The translations under genes were made by a program, and so were the position numbers. The notes under the pieces were generated by a model, which worked only from the letters and a program-made list of their open reading frames with translations, ran no database searches and had not been told where the DNA came from. Positions 47,289 to 60,600 of a stretch of 64,000 nucleotides of DNA are shown here, piece after piece. Source of the DNA: Erythrophleum ivorense (lineage: Eukaryota > Streptophyta > Magnoliopsida > Fabales > Fabaceae); contig JAIUCV010000102.1 in the NCBI GenBank assembly GCA_026724425.1, positions 1,674,001 through 1,738,000 on the forward strand, written 5' to 3'. Within the stretch, counting starts at the first letter, position 1. Each line of letters starts with the position of its first letter.

Positions 47289-49233
47289 ATGAGAAGATTT
47301 AAGAAGACCAAAGCAGTAAAAGATAAAGATGTGGGAGGTGATGAAAGAGGCCGAAGAAGATGCATGGTTTCTGATCCAGGCCAATCTCACAGCCTCTTCC
47401 GTGGAGCCGGTTACAAGATTAAGCATGACTGCTTTGCGTGCGGGGAAAACAGCGTGGTCGACGAAAACCGCTTTGTCCATGATGGCGAGATGTTCAACGT
47501 AGAAAACCTAGAAAACCTGTTCACGTACAAATCATACGTGGAGCAGTTGGAGGCTAGTCGTTTCCATTACTACTGCACCAAATGCGATATAGAGTTCCAC
47601 AGTGAATGTAGTCAATTTCCAAATAAGATGATTCACCCTTACCACCCTCAACACCCTCTCACTTTCACCTTTCTAAACTACGAAACTGGGATCATGGCTG
47701 ACACCAGTTACCGTGAATTCTATAAAGTTCTGGCTTCTTTTGAACTGGAGTTGTCTGAATACCTCAAAACTATTGAGCCAAAATCCAATATCATATTTGA
47801 TAAATGCACTTGGTGTCGAAATGATCTCGGCGAGTGGTTCTATCGTTGTTCTATATGTAACTTTTCCTTGGATCTCCGATGTTCCACAAATATTCCACCT
47901 CTTGCAATCAAAAATCCAAAGAGCCATCACCATTCACTCGCCTTGTTTCCTCGACCACTCTCTTTTCCTTGTGATGCTTGTGGGTTGATCAACGAATCAG
48001 AGCCAAGATATGCATGTTACCTGTGTAACTACGTGGTTCATCAGTGCTGCGTTGATTTACCCCGCGTCATAAAGATCACGCGTCACCCCCATCGACTCTC
48101 TCACACCCCTTGTCTTCCAACCAAAGTTTCAACATGCCGGGTTTGCTACAAGAATGTGGACATCAGATATGGTCAATATTCTTGTAGCCATGAGGATTGT
48201 TGTTATGTAGTCCACTCAAAATGTGCAACCCATGAAAATATATGGGATGGGAGAGAACTCGTGATCTGTCGGAGACTCAGAAAAGCAATGCGATGCGTGT
48301 ACCCGTCCTATCGGTTCTCATGATCATTTCTACAGCTGTATCGAATGTGACTTCTTTCTCCACGAGGCATGTGCTAATCTTCCGCGGAAACTTGATCATG
48401 CGTTGCATAAGCACCCTCTTTTCCTAGACTCGGCTTCTCTATGTGAGCAGTACAGGCAGGAGTTGATTTGTTTTGCTTGTTCCCGATTTTCGAGTGGCTG
48501 GAAGTACAAATGCAAAGAAATTGGATGCACGAGTGGCTGTCAGCTAGATATTAACTGCATTTTAGTTCCAGAGTGTTTCACCCATAAGAGTCATGAAGAA
48601 CATCTCCTATTCATCTCCGCATCCTACAACGCTGATGATGAAGTTCTCTGCCAGGGTTGCAAGGAGAGTGTTCATCATGGGTATCAATATCATCTACATT
48701 GTACTCTATGCAAATTTGCTCTTTGCTACAAATGTGCCACAATTCCAGATGAAATATACCACAAATATGATGAGCATCCTCTCTTCCTTTGTTACGGGAA
48801 AAGTGGTGTGGAGGATGACGTCGTGTGGTGGTGCGAAGTATGTGAGAAAAGATTGGATCCAACGGAATGGTTCTACACAACAAATAGCAGCGATCAAAGT
48901 TGCACCACAATCCACCATGGATGTTTATTCGGAGATTCTGCTTTATTTAAGGCTGGTCGTATATTTAGTGATCATGTGGAAGTTGTTGGTAACGATAGTT
49001 GCTCTCGTCCCATTTGTGGTATGTGTAATCGCCGTTGCCGACATTCTGTATACTTCAAAGTGGATGGTAACAAGAGGAGCCATGTGAGGTTTTTAGACGA
49101 AGTTACACTTTTATGTTCTGTTCGTTGTCTCTCAAACACCCGTTGGAGGCGCTCCTCAAGGCGCACATCTCTTTACCAACGTAGATTTGACTCTGTTACG
49201 AGAAAAGAACCAGATTCACTACATCTGGGATAA
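47289..49233 (+). pseudogene. DC1 (C1-like zinc finger) gene, copy 2, frameshifted by a 110-nt net deletion
   Basis: The first frame (47289-48323) gives MRRFKKTKAVKDKDVGG, then fingers such as CFACGENSVVDENRF, CTKCDIEFHSEC, CTWCRNDLGEWFYRCSIC and CDACGLINESE. At 48261-48263 two bases replace 112 bases found in copy 1 (45328-45439), a net loss of 110 nt that shifts the frame. Translation then ends 20 codons later at 48323. The remaining fingers continue open in another frame to 49233 (CDACTRPIGSHDHFYSC, CQGCKESVHHGYQYHLHC). A splice rescue using the nearby CTACAG acceptor would hit a stop, so I consider the gene broken unless only the N-terminal half is used. Copy 1 has the opposite pattern of damage. 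Confidence 0.78.
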
Positions 49234-49789
49234 TATATCAGTTTGCTTCTTTGTTTTGTTTTGTTTTTGTTTTTTGGTTTTTTGGGTTTGTAATCAACTT
49301 CTGTATTCAGACCACATAACTGAAGATAATTTTCCTTGCATGAAAAAAGTAAAACCAATAGTTATCCGATTTCTTAACATATAATAAGTCTGCGTGATAA
49401 TTAAACATTCAAACTTATACAGCTTAAGTATATATACATGTTGAAAGAGCATGAGAAATAAATTCAATTCATAATACAACAAATCTGCTCTGGGTAACGT
49501 TAGGCATCATAAAACCCTTACACAAAGTCAAAAGAGAGACAATGATTTTTTTTTTTTTCGACAGACAAAATGCTTCTCTTCTCTATCATCAAAAAAATGG
49601 CTCGGCAGATGTTTGAACAAACAACTGGAACAGCTCTTATGATCTGAACAGGGATACAATTCTTCTTTAACCGATTAATTTTGTTTCTCCACAAGCACGA
49701 AACACTCATCCCTCATTCACTAGTAGAGCATTTGGGACCGTCAAGTCACTTAGCTGAGATTCACAGGCTTTGCAACATATTTTCTACCT
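49234..49789. other. Intergenic, convergent DC1 and kinase 3' ends
   Basis: 3' flanks of two convergent genes; AT-rich. No further gene. Confidence 0.5.
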
Positions 49790-52013
49790 CTATTCATGAG
49801 TCTTCTCCTCAGGTTTCGTAGTGTGGTTCTCTGAGTGACTTGGTCGTTTTTTTGTGTCAGCTAATTCCTCTGTGGTCTCAACAATCTCCATACTCGCTGT
49901 TCTACTCCTTCTGTTCCTCCGCTCCTGCTAAAAGAAAACACCTTCTTTCACAACATTCCTTAAAGAATTTTGCTGATATATGTGTACATAACAACTGCTG
50001 TAGTAGATTTGGACCATCACTAGGTATAGTAAATAAGTTTCAATATTTTACAGATAATCCATCCAAAACCCTTGAACTAACTATATATATACCTCGCGGA
50101 AAACGTTGTCATCGGATTCAAGCATACGCACAACCTGGCTCATTTTGGGCCGTTTCTCTGCTTCAGGATCTACACATCTCAGCGCAACAAGAAGTGCACG
50201 TTTCAGAGCTCGTGTAGCCGGTCTAGGCTCAATCTTTGGATCAACAACTTCTTCAGCTCTTCTTGTTCCAACCATCATCTTTAGCCATTCAACCAGATTC
50301 ACCTGCCAACAGAGAAAACAGATGTTTTAATTAGCACCAAATTCACATATTCATCACTCTTGGATACATTGAAAATAGCCTACCTCATTAGCAGGACGTT
50401 CATAGTCAACCGGATCTCTTCCAGTTATAGCTTCTAGAAGAAGGACACCAAAGCTATAGATGTCGCTCTTCTCATTTAATAGACCTGTATTAGCATATTC
50501 GGGTGCTACGTACCTGATTCACATACACTTGACCTTTAATAAGACAAAGACAACCAAAAAAACCATTCTTGCCAAAGAGTGTACTGATGTTAGACTTACC
50601 CAAAGGTGCCCATGACTCTTGTCGTGATGTGACTCTCACCCGAGTCTAAGAGCTTGGCTAACCCAAAATCGGAAAGCTTTGCATTGAAGTCATCATCAAT
50701 CAGGATATTGCTTGCTTTTATGTCTCTGTGGACTACTTTTGGTTCTATTGCTTCATGCAAATAAGCAAGCCTGTAAATACAGTGCAGATCATGTCAATAT
50801 CTCCTTACAAGAGTTATCTATAAAATTTCCAAGTAAAAGGTCCAACAACAGTCGACATTTTTAAACAACTTACGCTTGTGCAGTACCGATAAGGATCTTC
50901 ATTCGTGACTCCCAAGTGAGAGTGCTATGTTTCCCCATGTCTCCATGTAACCATTGTTCTAAGTTACCACTATTCACATACTCATAAACAAGCATCCTGC
51001 ATTACATCCAAATAGAAATTGATTAATGGGACTAGTTACTACTCATAGCGTTACAAGTCCACCCTTTCGGTAGTACAATAAGTCTGATGGGAGTAAATTA
51101 GCAGCATATTCAGACTGATAAGAGGCAAATGAGTCTCACCTGTGAACACCCTCTATGCAATATCCTAGAAGCCTGACAAGATTTTTGTGCCGCACATGAC
51201 CAATAGCCTCAACTTCAACCCGGAATTCCTTCTCAGCCTGTCCCCTAGAGACAAAATTTGTGATAGGATGATTAAACAAGTTCAAAGCAAACAAACCACA
51301 GGATTAACAGACATTTGATGATCCGAAACAAAAACTTACAGATTGTTCAGAAGCTTCTTTACAGCAACATCGTTACCGTTGATGAGTCTACCCTTGTAAA
51401 CTACTCCATAACCACCCTCACCGATCACATTTTCCGCAGCAAAACGGTTGGTGGCTAGCTGAAGATCCCTAAGAGTAAACCAGTGTCCCCAACCGAGATG
51501 AGATATCTCTGGCAAACCAACTAAAGGAGATGCTGTTACAAGTCCACCCTGCGGTAGGGAAGACTGTCTCCAACCGGTTCCAAAACTTCCTTCTTCACCG
51601 GAGTGAGAGCTACAAGCTCTCTCATGATGATGCACAGAGCTACATTGACTTATACTATCATTATCACTAGACTTCGTTCTTCCCAAGTAAGACATCATCT
51701 TCCCTGAGTTTCGGTCACTCGATTTATCAGCAATTACGATACCTAAATTATCATTGTGGTTTTGAAACCGAGCCCTATCATCAACTCTGATATCTTTCGC
51801 CACGTTCGGTATTTGACTGAAGGGTAATAGCTTGTGAGATGTTCTTCTCCGGGATTTTCGACAGAATGCAATCCATAAAGATACGATGCAGAGAAGCAAA
51901 ACTACAGATAAGCCAACTACCAAACAAATCAACACCCACAGTTTCACACCCTTTAAACCTAAAAATGAGATCTTCTTCGACATTTCAGCACTCAAAGGAC
52001 TATCGGATGACAT
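49790..52013 (-). CDS. Receptor-like protein kinase with short extracellular part (515 aa)
   Basis: Seven coding exons: 51340-52013, 51140-51244, 50874-50996, 50600-50770, 50384-50513, 50093-50302 and 49790-49924; phases agree. No cleavable leader. A single membrane segment at about residues 18-42 ([20 protein letters not shown]), a Ser-rich linker, then a kinase domain from about residue 190: glycine loop [11 protein letters not shown], Lys in DVAVKKL, catalytic [14 protein letters not shown] in [14 protein letters not shown] in FGYVAPEYA. HRD and DFG are both present, so it should be active. The tail is basic then acidic ([16 protein letters not shown]). I start at the ATG at 52013; upstream lies a leader intron. 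By position it matches At3g59110 (memory). Ligand and substrate unknown. Confidence 0.9.
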
Positions 52014-52074
52014 CTTTGGTCCTGTATCCGATGGCAAATTGTCTTTCCTTTGCTCACAACTTCACAGCTCACAC

Positions 52075-52525
52075 CTGAGAAACAAGAAAAAGTGTTATTT
52101 TTGAAACCATGGCATACATCAAGAGGACTAAGCCATCACTAACTTTCACAAATCTTACAAGCAAAGGAAGAAGAGAGGTAATCTGAAATCTGGGATTCTT
52201 GGACAAATGGAAGAAGCTAATAAAGTTGCCGACTCAGAAGTCTGCAATAACCACTAGGACCAGAAATGCTGACACATACAGATTCAAGAATCAAAAAAGC
52301 ACGCGCAATTTAAGCAATTAATTGCGGCATATCAACAAACAAGTTATGGGCATTAAGTTTCCAACATTTGTCACGAAGCTAAAATTGAGGGGAAAAAAAA
52401 GGAAACCCAGCTCTCAAACCACTGGAAAAGAATCACTTATGATTGAAGCAAGAGACATTATATAGAAGAATCACCGAAAGCACAATTCAGAAAAAGCAGG
52501 TCTTTTTTTGTTCTATCAATTTTAC
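52075..52525 (-). other. Predicted intron in the kinase 5' leader
   Basis: Donor CTAAG/GTAAAA (minus strand, at 52526/52525) and acceptor TTTCTCAG/GTGTGAG (52075/52074) bracket an AT-rich stretch just before the coding start. Leader introns often raise expression in plants. A GA-rich tract at 52970-52990 and a TATAAA near 53047-53053 mark the likely promoter. Confidence 0.45.
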
Positions 52526-53208
52526 CTTAGAATGTAGCGACTAAGCTCTTCGCGTTTTATCCACTTAGAACATAAGAAGAAACCGAAGAATAAAGGTTCC
52601 GCTTTTCTTTGATTTTGAAGCAACCCAAAGAGAAAGTGAAATAAATAAGAGAACGCAATTAGCATATGTTAATGGTGAATTGCAATTTAAGTTTCTCTCT
52701 CAAAGCTTTAAGCTTTCAAGCCCACCAAATACACCCAGAAGAGAAACTCGAAGAAAGATAGAAAATTTGGTCGAGTATTGAAGAATGGAGAGTATGTAGA
52801 TAGACGTAAGGATGAATGAATGTGAGGATTAAAGAGAGATAGGGTTTGTAGAGTAGGAATTAGTGAGGAGGGCTAAAAGGGGAAAAAAGTTGGGTGAGAT
52901 TGTTGGTGAGTCTGTTCTAAAGCTGGAAAGGAAAGCTTTGATTTGCAATTTGAGGAAACAAAACAAGAAAGAGAGAGAGAGAGAGAAAAAGAAAAGAAGA
53001 AGAGCAGTGAAGGGAAAGCAAAGAAGGTGATCTTTGACAACTGTGGCATTTATAGCTACATGAACAAATTCATTTTATAAATTTTTTATTGTCATTGAAA
53101 TTGTATAAAAATGAAAATATGGAGAAAGAAAAATATTAAAGTGGGTAGAGATTAAACAGAGCAAAGTACAAAAGAGGGAATTCTCCGTATGCAGGCGTCG
53201 GAATTTTA

Positions 53209-53416
53209 GAGCATTTCTAGCAAGGATATTAAACCCATACTCTCTTAAAAAAAACGAGTCAAAATTTATATTATTGTATTATATGGATATACAAATAGTG
53301 TAGAATATCAACTAAAGTATGGTTGAATTTCTAGAGTGTTTGCATATTCACATAATATAATAATATAAATTTTGATTTATTTTTGTGAAAGACTATGGAT
53401 TTAATACGAGATGCTC
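53209..53416. mobile_element. MITE-like element with imperfect inverted ends
   Basis: The left end GAGCATTTCTAGCAAGGATA and the right end (reverse complement GAGCATCTCGTATTAAATCC) are inverted copies over about 30-35 bp with gaps; the inside is AT-rich and non-coding; total 208 bp. Flanks are TTA and TAA, so a TA or TWA target duplication is likely. GAGCATCTC ends are common in plant PIF/Harbinger-type MITEs, but the superfamily is a guess. It abuts the inverted-repeat arm at 53417. Confidence 0.6.
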
Positions 53417-53802
53417 TAACTCGGTTTCATCTTTCATAGACAAGCTCTCTAGCTAGTGATCATTATTTATTTTATAAACCAGCAATTTCCTGCATACATA
53501 TTTGACTTCAGTAACTTATGACCTTATAGATATATACTCTAATCATTTTCCATTAACATTGATTTACACTTACTTTACAGTGTTTGAATTTACATATGTA
53601 TGATGTATGCCCCCCCCCATTTTTTTTGGCAACAAACTTACTACATACTATTTCGTTTTTTGAATTTGGTCACGAAACTTTATGATGTTCTATCTGATAC
53701 ACATATATCAGGATAATATAAATCGTTGAATTAAACATATTGTGTTGGTAACAGTAGATAATTATATCCGAAACAATGTGTACGTCATTGTGATTAACAC
53801 AG
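53417..53802 (-). repeat. Right arm of the long-range inverted repeat
   Basis: Reverse-complement copy of 5342-5746. It lacks 18-20 bp present in the left arm beside the G/C run (10 C here). Lies between the promoter of the receptor kinase and the 3' end of GSL11. Confidence 0.85.
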
Positions 53803-54645
53803 TTAGGTCCTTCTTATCTTCTCCTATGTCCAAGTTGAATGACTTATTGAAAACCTTAATTGATTTTTGTTTTAAGTTTCATCACCTTATTTGAGAATGT
53901 TAGTTGAATATATAGGTAATGAATACGTTTGCATTTGTTTTTGTCTGATAATTTAATTTTTTTTCTGATTAAGTTTGATTAAATTAACAAGATAAAAGTT
54001 GCTTTTAAATGAAAGAAAAATACTCTAATAGCACATTGTATATTTTCTGATTTTTTTTTTCTATTTATCCCCCATTTTTTCAGGGAATTATCACATTATT
54101 AGCATTTTGTTTTTATCTCTTATACAATACAGCATTTGTCACATGCAAGAAAAAGCCAAAGAATACTCATAAACGAAGAGTTTAAGTTTTCATCATATAT
54201 GCCTCGGACATTTAATTGGTGTGTATCGAGCAATAACTATAAGATACTAATATTATAATCATCCAGAAACAAGTCAACAAGAATTATCGAGTTTTCATGA
54301 TTTGCATACAAGAATTTAGGGTCAATTCAATATTTTTCCACCCCAATTATTGTAATATAGAGTACTAAACTATAAATCAACACCATAAGAAATTAATTAA
54401 TATTTGCTATTATTAAAGACCATATGTCAAAATCATTGGTGATAAGTACAACACATGAGTGATGATGACTGATGAGAGTGAGGTGTCCAATTCCAACGAA
54501 CCAAAACAACTATAGACCATCAGACCCTATATAACGTATAGACAACTATTGAACTACTGTAAATTCTAAACGACACCGTTCCAAAAGATTTAGAACGTTG
54601 TTACTTAAGACCCACGAAACCAAGAAAAACAGAGTGTGTTTCTAG
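53803..54645. other. Intergenic region 3' of GSL11
   Basis: AT-rich, nothing recognisable beyond the likely GSL11 3' untranslated region near 54550-54645. Confidence 0.45.
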
Positions 54646-57600
54646 TTACTTGTACGAAGAAGCTGCTTTGTCTTTCCGACCAGCAAGGATCATAGAGATC
54701 TGAAGACCTCTGCTAAAAGCTTGATTGAAAAGCAGACGAGCTTGGAACTCAGAAACAATGGGGAACCAAGACAGAACAGCGATTGGTGCGAAGATCACCA
54801 GTCCCATTATCTTCTCATACGCTCTTCCCAGCTCCTTCACCGAGTCCCAAATCCCTAAAGCTTTGATTGGTGACCTCAATACTTGCCCTATCTGGAAACA
54901 AATATATCCAATCGTGAGGGAGTGTATCAAAAAACATGATGCGCATCAGCAAATGCTACTATTATGATTTTGAAGGGGTTTTGATGAAAATTTACCAGAA
55001 GAATCGCCCATCCGGTTGGAAGAAAAGCAAGAATGGAAGCAGAGAGATCGGTGAGTGTGAGCTGACACACCACAAACAACACAGTCATGACTGACAAGAA
55101 GCCGAGGAAGAGAAGTGCCTTAAGAATCCTGAACATAAGTTGAAAATCCGTTCCAAATCTTCGTCTTCCCATAGATACCATCTGCCACTCAGAAAGAATC
55201 AAAACTCAAGTGAGTAAGAAGCTTACACAATCATTGATTCATGACTATACACATCTAAAGAATGAAGGATTTGTGAAACCTTAAGCACAAGTAATGATGT
55301 GAGCAAGACCACCCAAGAGAGTCCATAAACCTACACAAGAAGAAGTAAAAAAAGCTTGAGGCTATTGGATCATAGATCAAGATGCAAGATAAATGATGAA
55401 CTTTTCTTAGTACCAAGAAGCTCTTGCTGTTCTGAGAGATACTGAGTTGGTAAACAATCCCATACTGATAAATGAAAAACCGGAGAGCAAGTGTGATCTC
55501 CATAATCATCCCTCTTGTATTCGTATGTCTCAAGTGTTCTTGCTCTGAGTTCCACCAAGATTCCCAGCTTTTATCAACCGGGATCCCTATACCGCCTCGG
55601 TCTCCCATCCATCGTTTCCAATCAGTCCAATCGTCAACAGTCTTTTGCCACTCGAACCCCGAAGGATTGAATATGAATGGCGCAAACAACCAAGAGCCAA
55701 CCATAAACCACATCGATACCGTGATATACAAGTAAAGGCTTGAACTTCGGTATGAATTCCCATAGACTTGATAAACGACGAGCAATACAAGCAGCTCTAG
55801 TCCCTTCACAAAGTGACTTCTCGAGTATAACCTATAGTTTTCCGCAAACTTTGCATGAAAGACAACAAACCCACGTCCCGTTGGTCTATATTTGGAACCG
55901 CCGTGTAGAATTGTTCTCCCGTAATAATGTGACTTTGTCCCAAGCTGGAACGTAAAGAAAACGGAGGCTAGCTGCAGCTGCATTATGAAGAAATCGACGA
56001 TAGCTGACCGGAAACCTTTTTCCAAACCGATTTCCATTACCATTGGTAACACCATCAAGAAACCAAGCTGGAATATTGACTGTGAAGCCATAGCCTGCTC
56101 AAGTGCCTCGAGCTGGTTAGGGCTTGCGAGTCGCATGATCTCTTTCTCCGATCCACTCATAACCATGTACAAACGTCCATACAAGAATGCATAAACCGTA
56201 AGAACCGTGAGCTGAAACAGAACATATGTCAAAAACGTTTTTCCACATAGTAAGAGGAGAGTTGAGATGTGTTAATTTGTGGGAGCATACCATGCTACTA
56301 AAATAGAAGCCAATGGTGGTAAAATAGAAAGAGAGCATCCTATAAAAGTCAAACCGATGACCCAAACGGTAAGCATCACGGCTTAGGGTTTGCTCTCCGT
56401 TTCCATTTGCTACTTTTGCTTCAAAAATTGAGATAGGGTTTAACCCAACATCCCGTCCTTTCCCAACTTGAATATACTCATGATGTGTAACGTATCCCCC
56501 ACGGAGAGTTGAATTGAAGCCTATATATACATAAATCAGCAGCTGCTTTAGTTTTGCTTGGAACCAACTTGTCAATCGTCTACAGCTGAAATGTTAACAT
56601 TTAGAGAACAAGGATGCAGCAGTTACCTCCGAAAATATCCTCACTCAAATTTATGACTTTGGAAGCCTTGCTCACACCACCCCTTGTTATGTGAAAGATT
56701 CTGTCAAATATGTCTGGATGGCCATAATGGAAACGGACCCTGCACCAATAAGGTCAAAAATATGATTTAAACAAGTAAATCAAGAAGATACATTACCACT
56801 AATAGTAATAAGGGTCTGGATTCACTTAGTTTGAAACTTGAATACAAACAAGTGAAAAAAATATGAGCCATAGGCCAAAAATATTTCTTGATGAACAATA
56901 AATGGAATATAATCAAATAGTGAAGAAAATACCTGAGAGGATTTGCCAAAATTCTTTGGCCAATTGTCACAAAACTACTCTCCTGATTGGACATGAACCA
57001 AGCTAATGACGAAACGCTATACCAAGAAGTGGAGAAAAGTAAGAATACGCCAATACATAGTTTGCTAGTTAGTCTGATGATTCTTTAAGCAGAAAGTACA
57101 ATTTATAATTCTTCATCAAATTTCAATGTTTTATAAACTGATATCTTGCATAGGGTGTACCTTCCGGTAAATATATGTTCTCGGAGACCCAAAATAGTTG
57201 GCTTGCGTCTTCCAACACGCTCCTTGTTAAATTCCTCCAACACGTTTCTTAATTTGAAAGCTTCTTCAAAATAATTGTCCTGCACACAGACTAAACATGA
57301 GAATGCGATATACCTCAATCTATGGTTATGAGAATGAAGAAGAAGAAAGAACATATACTTGATTCATATCTATAGTTTGTAGCGCTTCACCGCGAGTAAA
57401 TATGATAGCATGATTTTGATTTTCAGGCTTTCCTTCACCAATCTCAGCTGGAGGACCAGGAAGCTTGATCCGGTAGATTTCCTAATAATGGAAAACAATT
57501 CACGTTAACAAGAATGAAATGTATACAAATCTAAAGGAAAACAACATATACATACAAAAAGAGAAGATGCAAAATAATATGATTGTGTCATGTACCTCAT

Positions 57601-60600
57601 CAAACTTGTTGCCTCCTTTGAGAAGAACAGAGTAAAAGACTTTAGGAGATTTTGCATCTGTCCCTTCTCTCTCATCTACATAAGCAACTCGTAGCGATGG
57701 ATATCTAAAACAAATTGACAAGATTAGAACAAATAAGATCATATAATATTTTCATCAGAATCCAATACAAATGTTAACATACTTGAGCATGAGCTGCAGA
57801 ATATTTGTGTAGCAACTCCGGTTATGTATATCGCCGGACTTTTTCTGGTTTCCGTAAACTTGACAAGAAACAACATAAGTGAACTTCAGATCTGCAAGAG
57901 CTTTAGCACGTTCCAGGAATGCCTTCTGATTATCGTCATTGGATGCCATGGCTTGACACACACTAAACTTGGCTGCAACAAGTAGCAAAAACAAAAGTAA
58001 ATATCAATCTCATGTTTTGGTTCCAATAGCTTTGATAACACTGAAGCTCAGAAAGCACAAACCGTTTTCCCCTGCAACTTCTTGGTAGCATTGAAGCTCC
58101 AGAGCCTGCCTATAGTACATCATACCCCTAACTGGCACAAGTAATCAGAGAGACAATGACATGAATATATGCATATAAACAAGGTTATACTTATTATGAA
58201 CAATTATGATTTAGATTGTAAGCATTTGTATACCTGTTCTGGCTAGCGTCTGACCTCTGTAAGATACCCACTCTCGAAGGAACTCTGACTTATCTTTCTC
58301 AGGAAGCTTAGGATCATTTACGCGATCCAAAAAGTTGGTCCATTCGTCTAGTTTTTCGTAAGATCAACTCAGTAAAACTTGAATTTGTAAAAATAAAAGA
58401 AACTAAAGGGTTTGTCAAGAATCAAGAATGTACCAGGATAGATCTTTTGCAGGTAAAACAGTATTGAGATCCCATCTTCATTCTCCTTGTTAAGCTCCTC
58501 CTCTGAATATAGAACATCTTCTTTGTAATAAGGAGTCAAAACACTGAACATGAACAAAAACATTGGGTATAATTTCAGATACATAAAGGACGGATATAAT
58601 CAGCTAAATAGATCTCTGTAAACGAATCACATTGACTATTTCACCTGAAGGAGAGCATATCTCGTATTCTTGGAGCGCTAGGCATGTTCATAAACAGAGA
58701 ATTAGCAAAGAATGTGATACGTCGACGAGCTTCCAAGTTTTGAGGAACATTTATTGCAGATTCTTTGACCGACAAGAGCAAATGAAGCCGAACAACCTAG
58801 AAAGAAAAACTCAGATATCATGCAAAGATGTTACAATTACACCAACAATTCTTGGCCTCGTGGAAAATTACCTTCTCCCGCCAGCATTTATCTTCTATGA
58901 GGTGAATATTAATTTTCTCAAACCTCTGTTCCTTTTTTTCATTTTTGATGTCAGGAGAATGAATACGCGCCTTTTCAAGAATTCTGCAACAAGAGGACGT
59001 CATACACTAGTTGTGATGATATATGTTTAATAGGAATAATTGCATCTTCTATATACTTACTCATGACCATTAACCAAGAGATCTTGAGTGATAATTTCGA
59101 TAACATCCTGGAAGACATTAATTAATTGAGACTTGTATGTCCCCTGGTCTTCATAGTCACTTAACTGTTTACATTCAGAACCAGAATCGGCTTCAAGCAT
59201 CAGTTCATGTGTAAAGGCAGCTTGATGTAGTGAATGAGTGGACTACATATTTTAAAATTACCAATATGCTTAGAAACTTCTCCAGCTTATCACTAAGAAG
59301 TGGTAATCCACTCATCCGGAATTCATATATAAATCTCTGTTGCTGTATGCTCATCTCCACTTCTAAAAATACCTGATTCATCACCCTAATTCAAAGAGAA
59401 AAATATGTGAATTCATGAAACAGAGCTCAAAATGTATAATAAGAATAAGCTTATAGGAGAACTTTCACCTTCTATCCGCTTCATCTTCGAGTAGAGCGGA
59501 AATGATTTTCTTCAATGTCTCATAGCTCTCAATAACAGCATAATGCATGTAGCCATCACTCTTAATCTTTCTAAATAGTTCAGCATCCTCTTTCCCCCTG
59601 AAATCTTTTGCCATATCCACAGCAATGGGAATCTACATTGTTGAAAAAAAAAACTTATAAGGAATTTGGTTAAGTTCAAAATTATCACTTATGCATTTTG
59701 ATCAAATGAATCATTATTTCATACCTTACTAGCAAGCAAGAAAGGTGGCCACTTGATGACAGACACATCACCAGAAGAAGACGGTACAAGCAGCAAATCC
59801 CTATCTCTGAGTTACACCATAAATATAGGAAACGTTGACATGCTGAACAACAAGTGACAAGTGTGTTTTCTAAAAGAAACAGAGTCAAACCTGTCACTGA
59901 TCTTATCTTCGCTTCTCATAGAGATAATGAACTCGTTCCACACCTGGGAGAAATTTGTGATGTTTTTCTGATCAACATAGTCATCCTATACTTCACATAG
60001 AGAGCATAGCATCCATCAATGACAGACAAATAAATATGTGATCCACCTTTCTACAAGTATTTCAAGGTACATTTGAGATATGTAAGTACAATAAAGTATT
60101 AGATACCGCATGTTTTCCTGGCATGAGGGTGTGGCTGAAGGCAATGGGTATTGACACAAATCTAGACCGCAACATCCCAAGAGTGCGTATCTATGAGAAC
60201 ACAAACGTGTCAAAGAAGTAAACAGTAATAAAACCAAACAATTAACTCAAGGTCCTTCAAGGGTAGTATCATCTCTGAGCGTAATTAAAGAAAATAACTT
60301 ACTTCTCCCAAATGACTGAAGGCCCCATGTATGCCTCCAAACAGAGTGGAAAAAATGGCGTACCATATTTGAGTATCCATCAGGTAAACCTACTCAAACG
60401 TACAACACACGCAACGCAAATAAGTATAACTTCCTCGTTTGTTTTTTTTCTTTTCTCGGTGGAGCTCGTTTAATCTCTACTTACCAGTACAATTGGAGCC
60501 CATACAGCAAGAACCACTCCAATATTGTTATTTGCTATATAAAATCATAAATTAGTCAAGGCAAGCGTAATGAAATGTACACTGGAACAAGAAAACAGGG

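Larger units (their letters stand above)
46757..49233. repeat. Tandem duplication unit 2 (DC1 gene, uninterrupted promoter)
   Basis: Matches unit 1 from the promoter onward, including TAGTCGTATAATGG and AAGTCTACTTGTGTTTGTTT, but has no MULE. It approximates the empty site of that insertion. Confidence 0.8.

Noticed and set aside
48261..48330. Intron that could rescue DC1 copy 2
   Set aside because: GT at 48261 with the CTACAG acceptor near 48330 gives a frame that stops within five codons.
58632..59030. 132-residue plus-strand frame inside GSL11
   Set aside because: Antisense to two well-supported GSL11 exons and the intron between them.
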